Source: Clostridium sp. AM49-4BH (GTDB lineage Bacteria > Bacillota > Clostridia > Lachnospirales > Lachnospiraceae). From it: a stretch of DNA of 48,950 nucleotides. How positions within the stretch are numbered: position 1 is the stretch's first letter; every line of letters begins with the position of its first letter. Positions 8,766-18,772 of the stretch are shown here, piece after piece. A model generated the notes under the pieces. That model ran no database searches. It was given only the letters and a program-made list of their open reading frames with translations, and had not been told where the DNA came from. Location of the stretch: positions 1 to 48,950 of the forward strand of contig NZ_QUFB01000021.1 in the NCBI RefSeq assembly GCF_003478335.1. The letters are read 5' to 3'. The position numbers were made by a program, and so were the translations under genes.

Positions 8766-9860
8766 ATGAAAAATTTTATTACGGGACTCATTACGGCAGG
8801 GGTCGTAGTGTATGTGGCATTGATCTATCATAGTACGGGGATGCTCTATTGTGCAGTATGGATCGTATGCTTTTTGCTGCTTTTGTTAGGTTTTCATTTA
8901 CTTTTTTTTCGCAAACTTCGGTTTTCTTTTGACAAAATCACAGAAACAGTTGCCTCCGGCGAGCAAATGACATTAGCAGTTTTGGCACAGAATCGCTGCT
9001 TTTTGCCATCTGGTCGTATTCGTATTGTCGTAGAGGCATATCACGTGCTGAACGATACGACAGGGGAGATCATTATAGACTGCATGCTTCCGGGAGGTCT
9101 GCAGCGCAGATCGGCACAGCCGATACGAATTCGCGGAGAGTGGACGCCTTCATATCCGGGAGGTGTTTATTTTCGGTTGGTATCTGTGAGACATTATGAT
9201 TACTTTGGATTTACGAGTATCGGTGTGTCGCGTCGCAATCTGGATCAAAGTGAAGTGCTGGCAGTCTTGCCGGTTTATCATGAAATAGGAATATCGGCGG
9301 GAGTTAAATATCATACACAGCATTTGGAGCAAGAGGGAGACGACAGTACATCAATGGAAAAGAATCCACCGGAAGTATCAGAGATTCGAGAATACCGTCC
9401 GGGAGACCGTATGCACAATATACATTGGAAACTATCGGCGAAGCGGGATGAGATTATGGTGTACGAATTTATTTCTGAGCAGAATATTATGCCGGTTATT
9501 TATTTGGCACCGGAAAAAGATGCAGAACAGCTTCTTGCTTATATCACATTTTTGTTTTCACTATCCATTAAGCTGCTGCAAAAAGGCTGTGCACACATTT
9601 TGGTGTATTGCCTAGAGGATGCGGTAGGAAGATGCAAAATAAAAGATGAAGGTGATCTGAATGATTGTATTGCGCTGCTGCGTGTAGATATGCTGGTTGG
9701 CAGCAGAGATATTGATCAAATGCGAATTGCCTATCAGGATAGATATGGACAATCACAATCGGCAGAGTGGATCTTGTCGGATAAAGTGTGTCAGACATTG
9801 GATGGCGAAGAGATTGCAGAATTTGCCTTGGAGCAAGAGGGGAGGAAACGAGATGAGTAA
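8766..9860 (+). CDS. DUF58 domain membrane protein
   Basis: A 364-residue protein with two N-terminal membrane segments (about residues 4-20 and 26-46) followed by a cytosolic region. The DUF58 hallmark is EIREYRPGDRMHNIHWKLSA near residues 203-222. In the family this module sits in a vWA-like fold and partners a MoxR ATPase. The ribosome binding site is GGGGGG about 7 nt upstream. The stop overlaps the next gene by 8 nt, so the operon is probably co-translated. Confidence 0.9.
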   Translation: MKNFITGLITAGVVVYVALIYHSTGMLYCAVWIVCFLLLLLGFHLLFFRKLRFSFDKITETVASGEQMTLAVLAQNRCFLPSGRIRIVVEAYHVLNDTTGEIIIDCMLPGGLQRRSAQPIRIRGEWTPSYPGGVYFRLVSVRHYDYFGFTSIGVSRRNLDQSEVLAVLPVYHEIGISAGVKYHTQHLEQEGDDSTSMEKNPPEVSEIREYRPGDRMHNIHWKLSAKRDEIMVYEFISEQNIMPVIYLAPEKDAEQLLAYITFLFSLSIKLLQKGCAHILVYCLEDAVGRCKIKDEGDLNDCIALLRVDMLVGSRDIDQMRIAYQDRYGQSQSAEWILSDKVCQTLDGEEIAEFALEQEGRKRDE

Positions 9861-12465
9861 AAGAAGTTTTCTCTCGCAGTTGCTGCTTAGACTGCTTGCT
9901 GTTACAGGGTTGTTTTTGATCATGAACGGAACGGTTTGCATGTTGAGCCAAACGTTTGATGCATCGATTCACAGAGAGAGAGCTGTGCTGTTTTTTGGAA
10001 TCGCAGCCGTGTTAATTACTGTGGTTTCTATGATAGATCGCCGTAAAGCAGCGGTGATCGGTCATATTGCAATATTATGCGTATTGGCTTTGTTTGTCTG
10101 GGTAAAATACCGTGCGCTTATGAACAGTGCGATGTATTTTGCAGACAGGGTCAATCAAAGATATTCTGCTTATACAGGCAGTGGGCTGATCGCAGAAAGC
10201 TTGCGTAAAGTGAATGGACATGCAGACATGGCGCTTATTTTTGGATGCATCTTGATCGGTTATCTGGCGGCATTTATGATGCTGCAGCTTTCTTGGGAGA
10301 TATTAGCGTATACGCCGGTTTATCTGGCAATCTCCGGCTGCTTGTGCTGTGGCAGGGCACCGGGCAAAAATACAATCATCCAGTTAATTGCCGGCATGGT
10401 AATTTTGTTGTTGTGTAAAATGTTTCGCAGAAAGTCAGGATATATTACCAGTATTCAAGAAAATTTGCGGGATCGTGTCTGGAATATGCTGCGCAGACAA
10501 TATGAGTATATACGGAAACAGAGCAAGCGTACGAAAACGCGTACCAAAATGGTTCGAATACATTGGCGCAAAATGATGCCGCACAACATCGTGCCTGCGT
10601 TAGTTGCTGCCTGTATTTTGCTGGCGGTAAGTATGTGCGTCGGTGGTGTCGTAACACATAAGATTGAGAAACCGGTTTTGAAGCATTCGGCTGTTTTTCA
10701 GCGTAAAGAGATGAAGTTGGAGAAGCAGTTGATCGAAAAGATCCAGCAGGCGGCACAGTTTGTGCGTAGCAAAGGTGGCATTGGCGGCGAGGGCATCATG
10801 AGCAATACTGCACCGCATTACACCGGCAAAAAGATTATGACGGTCACCTTGGATTTTGAACCGGATAGTGATCTGTATTTTCGCGGTTTTACCGGTGAGA
10901 CGTATCATAATGGTGTATGGTCTGCGGGAGACGACAAAGAGTTTAAGGAACAGTTTGAAGATGTGCAAACATACCTTTTGGGGCAGAACTATGGAGTTCT
11001 GGCAGTGGAGGCTTCCTATTCAAAAAGTCTGCAAAGTGCGATACAGAATGGCGAGATCACAGTGGAATATCATGGAATGTCACCCATTGGCGGCAAAGCG
11101 TTTTTGCCGTATTTTGCAAATTTGAAGACGGGGGACAGCAACTCGTCGGACACGGTCGTGAAACTGATCGGAGATGGAGAGATCAAGCGGGCTAAGAAAT
11201 CCTATACGACAGATTATTATCTAATGTCACAAACGGAGCAGAAATCATATATTTCCTCAATTGATGATCCGAGTTTGTACGAAGACGATTACGATTCGGA
11301 TGATACGTTAGAGTACAGCAGTATCGAACAGTCTATAGAAAAGAAATATACGGAGTATGCTTCGAGACATTATGGATCCTACAATGCACCGGAGTTAGAA
11401 AAATATAAAAAGCTTGTCCAAAAATATTTTAAGGGTTATTATTCAGCGGACCAAGAAGGAGATCTTTTGTGGGCGGTAAATGGTGTTGCAGAGCTTTTGG
11501 CGGAAAACACTTCCTATAGCTTGAAGCTTGACAGCGTACCGGCAGGGCAGGACTATGCGGAATACTTTTTGTTTGGACAAAAGAAAGGTTACTGCGAGCA
11601 TTATGCGACAGCGGCAACGATATTACTTCGTGATCTGGGTGTGCCTGCAAGATATGTATCCGGTTATCGGCTTTCTAAGAAGAGTTTTCATAAAGGGAAA
11701 GACGGAAAGTACACAGCGACGGTGATTGATTCTGATGCACATGCCTGGACGGAGACATATGGCGAACACTTTGGATGGATGCCGTGGGATATGACGCCGT
11801 CTACGGCAGGGAATGGAGGAGATGACCAATCGGCAGAGGCGACAGCACCGGCAGAAGCGCAGAGTGCCACACCGGAGCCAACGGAGACAGCGGCAGCTAT
11901 CACACAGGAACCGGATGAAGAGCCGCTTGAGACGCTGGAACCGACACCTGTTCCAACACCAAAGCAGAAAGCGGATGTGTCGGGCGAAAAGAACGCCAAG
12001 GATCATCACAATGGACAGAAGCGGTCCGTTCATTTGACAGTACCGCAGATAGTATTGATTTTGCTTGTTTTGCTTGTGATTTTTGTCGTGTTGTGTTTTA
12101 GACTGCGGCAGGAAAATCGAAAACATAGGATCGTGACAGCGAGCAGGAAGAAGGGAAAAATTGCGGTTGGACGCAGTATCTCTTATCTGATGGATGCATT
12201 GTGGCTTGCCGGAAATGCCGTACCAAAAGGTTCTGGTGAACAGGGGCTGCAGAAGCTTTTAGAAACCAATTTACAGGGAGCAGTTTCGCAAGAGCAGCGG
12301 CAATGGTATATCGAGACGATCTGGCGCAGCGGTTATAGTCCCGATGATATATCGCCGGAGGAACAGCAGAAGTTCTGGAAACAGACGAGAGAATACGTAC
12401 AGGCTATTCGAAACAGTGTCGGTAAATTGCGTAAAGTCCTGTTTCTCTTGATGTTCCCACGTTAA
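9853..12465 (+). CDS. Membrane-bound transglutaminase-like protein (TgpA-type)
   Basis: An 870-residue protein. The N-terminal 260 residues hold about six membrane segments. A large extracytoplasmic region contains the transglutaminase-like core with Cys near residue 581 ([12 protein letters not shown]), His near 630 (SDAHAWTE) and Asp near 645 (MPWDMTPS). A Pro/Thr/Glu-rich linker (about residues 660-720), one more membrane helix (about 730-755, [14 protein letters not shown]) and a cytosolic tail follow. The start at 9853 follows GGAGG and overlaps the DUF58 stop. The catalytic triad appears intact, suggesting peptidase or transamidase activity outside the membrane. Physiological substrates are unknown. 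Confidence 0.9.
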   Translation: MSKRSFLSQLLLRLLAVTGLFLIMNGTVCMLSQTFDASIHRERAVLFFGIAAVLITVVSMIDRRKAAVIGHIAILCVLALFVWVKYRALMNSAMYFADRVNQRYSAYTGSGLIAESLRKVNGHADMALIFGCILIGYLAAFMMLQLSWEILAYTPVYLAISGCLCCGRAPGKNTIIQLIAGMVILLLCKMFRRKSGYITSIQENLRDRVWNMLRRQYEYIRKQSKRTKTRTKMVRIHWRKMMPHNIVPALVAACILLAVSMCVGGVVTHKIEKPVLKHSAVFQRKEMKLEKQLIEKIQQAAQFVRSKGGIGGEGIMSNTAPHYTGKKIMTVTLDFEPDSDLYFRGFTGETYHNGVWSAGDDKEFKEQFEDVQTYLLGQNYGVLAVEASYSKSLQSAIQNGEITVEYHGMSPIGGKAFLPYFANLKTGDSNSSDTVVKLIGDGEIKRAKKSYTTDYYLMSQTEQKSYISSIDDPSLYEDDYDSDDTLEYSSIEQSIEKKYTEYASRHYGSYNAPELEKYKKLVQKYFKGYYSADQEGDLLWAVNGVAELLAENTSYSLKLDSVPAGQDYAEYFLFGQKKGYCEHYATAATILLRDLGVPARYVSGYRLSKKSFHKGKDGKYTATVIDSDAHAWTETYGEHFGWMPWDMTPSTAGNGGDDQSAEATAPAEAQSATPEPTETAAAITQEPDEEPLETLEPTPVPTPKQKADVSGEKNAKDHHNGQKRSVHLTVPQIVLILLVLLVIFVVLCFRLRQENRKHRIVTASRKKGKIAVGRSISYLMDALWLAGNAVPKGSGEQGLQKLLETNLQGAVSQEQRQWYIETIWRSGYSPDDISPEEQQKFWKQTREYVQAIRNSVGKLRKVLFLLMFPR

Positions 12466-12485
12466 CGCTGGTATATTATTTGATG

Positions 12486-12525
12486 ACAAAAGAGCAAAAC
12501 ATATGTTTTGCTCTTTTGTTCTATT
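12486..12525 (+). terminator. Rho-independent terminator after the transglutaminase operon
   Basis: A perfect 34-base palindrome centred on ATAT (arms ACAAAAGAGCAAAACAT and its complement), followed by T-rich sequence (TCTATTCTTTTC). It separates the moxR operon from glgP and may act in both directions, though no converging gene is present. Confidence 0.75.
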
Positions 12526-12620
12526 CTTTTCAAAAAAAATGTGGTAAAATATCATCGGAGTGTTTTGCCGATGGGTGGGACATTGCGAAAATGGTTAATT
12601 TAATACGGATGGAGGACATT

Positions 12621-14864
12621 ATGTACGAGAATGAGATCCAAAGCATCGCAGCCAGAGAAAGTGATGCAGAAATTTATGCAGGATTATTGCAGTTAACGAA
12701 AGACATCGCAAAGCAGAAGGGTCAGATTCAGGGCAAGAAGAAACTTTATTACATTTCAGCGGAGTTTTTGATCGGTAAGCTGCTCTCAAACAATTTGATC
12801 AATTTAGGAATTTACGATCAGGTAGCCAATGCGTTGAAAGAGCATGGTAAGAGTTTGGCACAGATTGAGGAAATAGAGAATGAGCCATCTCTTGGTAATG
12901 GTGGATTAGGCCGTTTGGCGGCATGTTTTTTGGATTCGATCGCAACACTTGGTCTTCCGGGAGACGGTGTCGGCTTGAATTATCATTTGGGACTTTTTCA
13001 GCAGAAATTCGAAAACAATTTGCAGAAAGAGACGCCAAATCCGTGGATTACGGATCCGAGTGTCTTGCGACGTACTAATGTGAGTTATCCGGTTATTTTC
13101 GGTGGGCAGACAGTGCAGTCGGTCATGTATGAAATTGATGTAACAGGATATGATAACCAGTGTAATACACTCAAATTATTTGATCTTGATACTGTAGATG
13201 AAAGTATTGTTGAAGGAGATGGAATTAACTTCGATAAAGAGGATATCCGCCGTAATCTTACATTGTTTTTGTATCCGGATGACAGTGACTATCAGGGACA
13301 ACTGCTTCGTATCTATCAGCAATACTTTATGGTCAGCAATGCAGCGCAGCTGATCATTGATGAGGCGGTGTCTAAGGGCAGTAACATTCATGATCTGGCT
13401 GATTATGCAGTCGTCCAGATTAACGACACGCACCCAACGATGGTTATTCCGGAGTTGATCCGTCTGCTGTTACTTCGTGATATTAATATTGACGAAGCAA
13501 TCGACATTGTATCTAAGATGTGTGCATACACAAACCACACGATATTGGCAGAGGCACTGGAAACTTGGCCGATTTGGTATTTGGAGAAAGTAGTGCCGCA
13601 GTTGATCCCGGTTATCAAGATGCTGGATGTTAAGGCGAAAGAAAAATATGGGGATGAACGCGTTGCGATCATTGATAAGGATCAGCGCGTGCACATGGCA
13701 CATATCGATATTCACTATGGATTTAGTGTAAATGGTGTTGCAGCACTGCATACGGAAATCTTAGAGAAGAGTGAGTTGAAGCCGTTTAAGGATATTTATC
13801 CAAATAAGTTCAATAACAAGACAAACGGTATCACATTCCGCCGCTGGCTGCTGCATTGTAACCATGAACTGACATCTTTGATCACGGATCTGATCGGTGA
13901 GGGTTATAAAAAGGATGCTTCTGAATTGGAAAACCTGCAGAAATTTGCAGATGATCCGGCATTTGTCAAGACTCTTTTGAATGTGAAACAGACCAAGAAG
14001 ACAGAATTTAAGCAATATTTGCAGGATAAAGAGGGAATCACGATCGACGATCATTCCATCTTTGATGTTCAGGTCAAACGTCTGCATGAATATAAGAGAC
14101 AGCAGATGAATGCATTGTATATTATTTACAAATATATGGACATTAAGGCGGGAAATAAGCCAAAGACGCCGATCACTATGATCTTCGGTGCCAAAGCGGC
14201 TCCTGCCTATACGATCGCAAAGGATATTATTCACTTGATCCTCTGCCTGTCAGAGTTGATCAGTAAGGATCCGGAAGTGAGTCCGTATCTGAAAGTTGTC
14301 ATGTTAGAGAATTATAACGTCACTTATGCGGAGAAGGTTATTCCGGCAGCAGATATTTCAGAGCAGATCTCACTCGCATCTAAGGAAGCATCGGGAACCG
14401 GTAACATGAAATTCATGCTGAATGGTGCGATCACGCTTGGTACGGAAGATGGCGCCAATGTAGAGATCCATCAGTTTGTTGGCGATGACAATATTTATAT
14501 TTTTGGTGAATCCAGTGAAGATGTCATTGCGTTGTATGACAAGGCAGCTTACAGTGCAGAAAAGATCTATGACGCAGATCCTGAAATTGCAAAACTTGTT
14601 GACTTTATTATTAGCAAGGAGATGTTTGCGATTGGTAATAAGAAGAGTTTGATCCGTTTGTATATGGAGATCGTGACCAAAGATTGGTTTATGACATTGC
14701 TTGATCTCAAAGATTATATTAAGGTCAAAGAGCAGGCGCTTAAGGATTACGAGGATCGTGATGCTTGGGCACAGAAAATGATCGTGAATATTTCAAAAGC
14801 GGGATTTTTCTCTTCTGACCGCACGATTGCGCAGTACAATGAAGATATTTGGAAATTAAAATAA
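12621..14864 (+). CDS. glgP: Glycogen/starch phosphorylase
   Basis: A 747-residue cytosolic enzyme releasing glucose 1-phosphate from glycogen or maltodextrin by phosphorolysis. Recognisable blocks: [13 protein letters not shown] and [14 protein letters not shown] at the N-terminus, [25 protein letters not shown], and the pyridoxal-phosphate lysine block [20 protein letters not shown]. It is somewhat shorter than the usual 800-840 residues, mainly at the N-terminus and in loops. The start at 12621 has GGAGG 6 nt upstream; an in-frame ATG at 12591 lacks a good site. It is followed 66 nt later by phosphofructokinase, consistent with routing stored glucose into glycolysis. Confidence 0.95.
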   Translation: MYENEIQSIAARESDAEIYAGLLQLTKDIAKQKGQIQGKKKLYYISAEFLIGKLLSNNLINLGIYDQVANALKEHGKSLAQIEEIENEPSLGNGGLGRLAACFLDSIATLGLPGDGVGLNYHLGLFQQKFENNLQKETPNPWITDPSVLRRTNVSYPVIFGGQTVQSVMYEIDVTGYDNQCNTLKLFDLDTVDESIVEGDGINFDKEDIRRNLTLFLYPDDSDYQGQLLRIYQQYFMVSNAAQLIIDEAVSKGSNIHDLADYAVVQINDTHPTMVIPELIRLLLLRDINIDEAIDIVSKMCAYTNHTILAEALETWPIWYLEKVVPQLIPVIKMLDVKAKEKYGDERVAIIDKDQRVHMAHIDIHYGFSVNGVAALHTEILEKSELKPFKDIYPNKFNNKTNGITFRRWLLHCNHELTSLITDLIGEGYKKDASELENLQKFADDPAFVKTLLNVKQTKKTEFKQYLQDKEGITIDDHSIFDVQVKRLHEYKRQQMNALYIIYKYMDIKAGNKPKTPITMIFGAKAAPAYTIAKDIIHLILCLSELISKDPEVSPYLKVVMLENYNVTYAEKVIPAADISEQISLASKEASGTGNMKFMLNGAITLGTEDGANVEIHQFVGDDNIYIFGESSEDVIALYDKAAYSAEKIYDADPEIAKLVDFIISKEMFAIGNKKSLIRLYMEIVTKDWFMTLLDLKDYIKVKEQALKDYEDRDAWAQKMIVNISKAGFFSSDRTIAQYNEDIWKLK

Positions 14865-14865
14865 A

Positions 14866-14908
14866 ATGTACGCTCGAAATTCTTCGTTTGAAGATTACGG
14901 GCGTACAT
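14866..14908 (+). other. Intercistronic hairpin between glgP and pfk
   Basis: Inverted repeats ATGTACGC / GCGTACAT enclose an inner stem (TCTTC / GAAGA) in the 66-nt gap. No T-tract follows, so it is more likely an RNA processing or stability structure than a terminator. It ends 6 nt before the ribosome binding site of the phosphofructokinase gene. Confidence 0.5.
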
Positions 14909-14930
14909 GAAACAGGAAAGGAGCAAAACC

Positions 14931-16010
14931 ATGAAAAGAATTGGATTTTTGACAAGTGGTGGAGATTGCCAGAGCTTGAATGCAACAATGAGGGGTGTTG
15001 CCAAGACATTATATGAAAACTGCCCGGATGTAGAGATCTATGGTGTTTTGGAAGGCTACAAGGGTCTGATCTATGGCAACTATCGCAAGATGGAACCAAA
15101 AGATTTCTCTGGTATTTTGACGGAGGGTGGCACGATCATTGGCACATCGCGTCAGCCATTTAAGAAAATGCGCACTCCGGATGAAAATGGCCTGGACAAA
15201 GTGGAGGCGATGAAGTCCAATTATAAGAAGTGGAAACTGGATTGTCTTGTTATCTTGGGTGGTAATGGCACACACAAAACAGCAAACCTTTTGCATGAAG
15301 AGGGGTGCAATGTAGTTACTCTGCCAAAGACGATTGACAATGATATCTGGGGAACGGATATCACTTTTGGATTCCAAAGCGCAGTGAATATTGCGACAAA
15401 TGCGATCGATTGTATTCATACGACAGCAGCATCTCATGGAAGAGTGTTTATCGTCGAAGTTATGGGCCACAAAGTTGGATGGCTTACATTGCATGCAGGT
15501 ATTGCAGGTGGCGCTGATATTATTTTGCTTCCTGAGATCCCATATGATATAGATTCCATCGTAAAGGCCTTAGAGAAGAGAACCAAAGAGGGCAAGCGAT
15601 TTTCAATCTTGGCGGTAGCGGAAGGATGTATTTCAAAAGAAGAGGCCGAATTGTCCAAGAAAGAGTTTAAGGCGAAACGGAAGAATTCTACGTATCCTTC
15701 GGTATCTTATCGGATCGGACATGAGATCGAGGAGAGAACCGGACAGGAAGTACGTATTACGGTACCGGGACATATGCAGCGCGGTGGTGAACCGTGCCCT
15801 TATGACCGCGTGCTGTCAACGAGACTGGGCGCTGCGGCAGCCAGATTAATCCTTGATGAGAAGTATGGATATATGGTCGGTATGCGCGATGGCAAAACAG
15901 TTCCTGTTCCGCTGGAGGAAGTAGCCGGTAAGCTTAAAATGGTAGATCCAAAGGATCCGCTGATCCAAGAAATTAAAGACATGGGTATCTGTTTTGGAGA
16001 CAGCCTGTAA
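14931..16010 (+). CDS. 6-phosphofructokinase, atypical (G104/K124 group) enzyme
   Basis: A 359-residue phosphofructokinase. The family start is IGFLTSGGD, followed by CQSLNAT instead of the usual APGMNA. In E. coli PfkA numbering the phosphate-donor positions are Gly104 (GGNGTHKTA) and Lys124 (PKTIDND). Typical ATP enzymes have Gly/Gly and typical pyrophosphate enzymes have Asp/Lys, so this is the mixed 'group III' type, usually ATP-dependent. The catalytic TIDND motif is intact. The start at 14931 follows AGGAAAGGAG; an upstream ATG at 14907 falls inside the hairpin. It is downstream of glgP, in probable co-transcription. The donor cannot be proven from sequence. Confidence 0.92.
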   Translation: MKRIGFLTSGGDCQSLNATMRGVAKTLYENCPDVEIYGVLEGYKGLIYGNYRKMEPKDFSGILTEGGTIIGTSRQPFKKMRTPDENGLDKVEAMKSNYKKWKLDCLVILGGNGTHKTANLLHEEGCNVVTLPKTIDNDIWGTDITFGFQSAVNIATNAIDCIHTTAASHGRVFIVEVMGHKVGWLTLHAGIAGGADIILLPEIPYDIDSIVKALEKRTKEGKRFSILAVAEGCISKEEAELSKKEFKAKRKNSTYPSVSYRIGHEIEERTGQEVRITVPGHMQRGGEPCPYDRVLSTRLGAAAARLILDEKYGYMVGMRDGKTVPVPLEEVAGKLKMVDPKDPLIQEIKDMGICFGDSL

Positions 16011-16105
16011 AAAATGGACAGAGATTGTGACGCAAAGGCCTGTGCTAATGCGTTGTCCTTAACATAAGGGGTATTGATTACAGATAGAAAGGCATGGTTG
16101 AGGAA

Positions 16106-17680
16106 ATGTCGTATACAGCGTTATATCGAAAGTTTCGTCCAGGGGAGTTTGACGAGGTAAAGGGGCAGGATCATATTGTGACAGCCCTCAGAAATCAGGT
16201 TCGGGCGGATCGCATCGGGCATGCTTATCTGTTTTGTGGCACCAGAGGTACCGGTAAGACAACAGTGGCAAAGATTTTGGCAAAGGCAGTCAATTGTGAG
16301 CATCCGATAGATGGCAGTCCTTGCGGAGAGTGCGAGATGTGTCGTAAAATAACGGCGCAGACTTCCATGAATGTCATCGAGATTGATGCTGCCTCCAATA
16401 ACGGTGTGGGCAATATTCGAGACATTATCGATGAAGTGCAATATTCTCCGTCAGAAGGCAGATTTAAGGTCTATATCATCGACGAGGTGCATATGTTGTC
16501 AGCGGGAGCATTTAATGCGCTGCTAAAAACATTAGAGGAGCCTCCGGAATACGTTGTGTTTATTTTGGCAACGACAGAGGCACACAAAATACCGATTACG
16601 ATCACATCGCGCTGTCAGCAATACAAGTTTAAGCGAATTTCGATCGATACGATAGCAGCAAGATTGCAAGATCTTATGCAGCGTGAACAGATCCCGGTAG
16701 AAGATAAGGCATTGCGTTATATTGCTAAAGCTGCGGATGGTTCTATGCGTGATGCGCTTAGCTTATTGGATCAATGCATCGCCTTTAACTTAGGTGAGAC
16801 GTTGACTTACGATAAAGCACTGGAAGTGCTTGGGGCGGTAGATACAGAGGTGTACAGCCGTTTGTTTCGGCAGATGGTAGCAGGGGACGCCGTTGGATGC
16901 GTGGAGATCGTTAGTGAAATTTTGATCGATGGGCGCGATCTTACACAGTTTGTCAACGAATATGTGTGGTATCTTCGTGGGTTGATGATGCTTTCTGCAT
17001 CCGATCAAGGAGAGGACATGCTGGATGTTTCGACAGAGCGTTTAGCGCAGATGAAAGAAGAGGCGACGCTTGCGGATACGGAAACATTGATCCGTTATAT
17101 ACGTATATTATCGGATCTGTCCGGCAATTTGCGTTTCGCATCGCAAAAACGTGTTCTGACAGAGGTTGCGATGATCAAATTGTGTAAGCCGCAGATGGAT
17201 ACCGAGCAGGATATTACGACGTTAAAAGATCGTATTGCAAATATTGAGGCACAGCTGGAAAAAGGTATTGTTGCAGCACCGCAGCAGACGCAAAGTGTCC
17301 CGGAAACGGTACAGGCGGCGGATGAGAAGCCTGCTTCGACACCAAAGATCATGCCAAAGGCAATTGGAGAAGATGTTAAAGCGGTGCTTGGCAGATGGAG
17401 AGACGTCAGTGCTATGTGTGACCCGGTCATGCGCAATATGCTTGACCAGTGCAGACCGGTGCCGGATGATGATCGACTGGTACTTCAGTTCACAGATCCG
17501 TTGAATGAGGAGTATTTTACGCAGAAAGAGGGAGATGCTCTGGAGCAGTTAAAACGGATCATTGGCTCTTTGATCCAAAAAGAAGTTGTGATCTTGACCC
17601 GCACGGTGGATGCGCAGACGGACGCTATGTATCCGGACGTGATGGAGCTGATTCAGTTTGACGGAATCGAGATTCAGTAG
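16106..17680 (+). CDS. dnaX: DNA polymerase III subunit gamma/tau
   Basis: A 524-residue clamp-loader ATPase. It has the family start SYTALYRKFRP, Walker A GTRGTGKTT (about residues 44-52), four zinc-binding cysteines (Cys69, 78, 81, 84 region in CEHPIDGSPCGECEMC), Walker B IIDEVHMLS, and the arginine-finger region TSRCQQYKF. The C-terminal third diverges, as is usual for tau. An alternative ATG at 16094 adds MVEE; both starts have short spacing to weak sites, so the exact start is uncertain. It heads the classic dnaX-ebfC-recR cluster. No frameshift slippery site was identified. The small SRP RNA gene that precedes dnaX in some Firmicutes is not seen here. Confidence 0.95.
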   Translation: MSYTALYRKFRPGEFDEVKGQDHIVTALRNQVRADRIGHAYLFCGTRGTGKTTVAKILAKAVNCEHPIDGSPCGECEMCRKITAQTSMNVIEIDAASNNGVGNIRDIIDEVQYSPSEGRFKVYIIDEVHMLSAGAFNALLKTLEEPPEYVVFILATTEAHKIPITITSRCQQYKFKRISIDTIAARLQDLMQREQIPVEDKALRYIAKAADGSMRDALSLLDQCIAFNLGETLTYDKALEVLGAVDTEVYSRLFRQMVAGDAVGCVEIVSEILIDGRDLTQFVNEYVWYLRGLMMLSASDQGEDMLDVSTERLAQMKEEATLADTETLIRYIRILSDLSGNLRFASQKRVLTEVAMIKLCKPQMDTEQDITTLKDRIANIEAQLEKGIVAAPQQTQSVPETVQAADEKPASTPKIMPKAIGEDVKAVLGRWRDVSAMCDPVMRNMLDQCRPVPDDDRLVLQFTDPLNEEYFTQKEGDALEQLKRIIGSLIQKEVVILTRTVDAQTDAMYPDVMELIQFDGIEIQ

Positions 17681-17777
17681 TAGGATCTAACGAAATGGAT
17701 GATTGCGATAAACTTCGCAGTGAAAATATAGTATTTGCGGCGATGCGCTTGCAAGTAGAAAGGAATGGAGAATTATT

Positions 17778-18116
17778 ATGGCAAAAAGAGGTGGATTTCC
17801 GGGTGGAATGCCTGGCAATATGAACAATTTGATGAAACAGGCACAGCGTATGCAGCGCCAAATGGAAGAAAAGTCCAAAGAGATGGGCGAAAAAGAGTGG
17901 GAAGCAACGGCAGGCGGTGGAGCTGTTACTGTAAAAGTTTCCGGCAAAAAGGAAATTTTGTCTGTAAAATTGGATGAAGAAGTAGTGGATCCGGATGACA
18001 TTGAAATGTTAGAAGATTTAATCGTGGCAGCTACCAATGAGGCATTGCGCAAAGTAGAAGATGAAAATGCAGCGATGATGCAGCAGTTGACCGGTGGTCT
18101 TGGTGGGTTGTTCTAA
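17778..18116 (+). CDS. YbaB/EbfC-family nucleoid-associated protein
   Basis: A 112-residue DNA-binding protein of the YbaB/EbfC (YaaK) family. It has a Gly/Met-rich N-terminus ([19 protein letters not shown]), a helix rich in Gln/Met/Lys, and the conserved core [21 protein letters not shown] followed by [19 protein letters not shown]. Such proteins form dimers on DNA and sit between dnaX and recR in many bacteria, as here. The exact role in DNA repair or nucleoid structure is unsettled. The ribosome binding site lies within AGAAAGGAATGGAG, about 8-18 nt upstream. Confidence 0.95.
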   Translation: MAKRGGFPGGMPGNMNNLMKQAQRMQRQMEEKSKEMGEKEWEATAGGGAVTVKVSGKKEILSVKLDEEVVDPDDIEMLEDLIVAATNEALRKVEDENAAMMQQLTGGLGGLF

Positions 18117-18175
18117 GGACAGATTTTGTATTGGACAGTCCTATGCCTACGGACTGTGGGGAATGGAGGTTTCCT

Positions 18176-18772
18176 ATGGATGTGTATAGTTCTCAGATCA
18201 CGAATCTGGTGGAACAATTATCCCACTTGCCGGGAATCGGCGCAAAATCTGCACAAAGACTAGCGTTTCACATATTGAACATGACGGAAGAACAGGTGGC
18301 AGGGCTGTCAGGGGCTATGATGTCGGCAAAGAAAAATGTGCATTACTGCAAAGAATGCTGTACATATACAGATGGCGAAATCTGTCCAATCTGTGCAAAT
18401 CCGAAAAGAAATCATCGGCAGATCATGGTTGTGGAAAATACGAGAGACCTGGCAGCATACGAAAAGACCGGCAAATTTGACGGCGTGTACCATGTACTTC
18501 ATGGAGCGATTTCTCCGATGGCAGGAGTTGGTCCGGATGATATTCGTTTATCCGAGTTGATGGTGCGTTTGCAAAAAGATGTTGATGAAGTTATTGTTGC
18601 TACCAATAAGAATCTCGAGGGTGATACCACGGCAACGTATATCAGCAAATTGGTCAAGCCGCTTGGCATCAAAGTCAGCCGCATTGCCAGTGGTGTGCCT
18701 GCAGGTGGAGATTTGGAATATATTGATGAGGTTACTTTGTATCGCGCACTAGAGGGTCGCACGGACATGTGA
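18176..18772 (+). CDS. recR: Recombination mediator protein RecR
   Basis: A 198-residue protein of the RecFOR repair pathway that helps load RecA. Visible: helix-hairpin-helix region LSHLPGIGAKSAQRLAF, a four-Cys zinc motif in HYCKECCTYTDGEICPICAN, and a Toprim domain with VVENTRDLAAYEKTG and the VLHGAISPMAGVGPDDI block. The start at 18176 follows GGAGG; the frame is open to 18131, but that extension has no family similarity. An inverted repeat (ACAGTCC / GGACTGT) precedes it without a T-tract. Its last 41 nt overlap the convergent yyaC gene. Confidence 0.96.
   Translation: MDVYSSQITNLVEQLSHLPGIGAKSAQRLAFHILNMTEEQVAGLSGAMMSAKKNVHYCKECCTYTDGEICPICANPKRNHRQIMVVENTRDLAAYEKTGKFDGVYHVLHGAISPMAGVGPDDIRLSELMVRLQKDVDEVIVATNKNLEGDTTATYISKLVKPLGIKVSRIASGVPAGGDLEYIDEVTLYRALEGRTDM

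Noticed and set aside
16011..16105. Possible small SRP RNA gene upstream of dnaX, as in some Firmicutes
   Set aside because: The gap is short and lacks the conserved GGAAGGAAGCAGCC-type loop.
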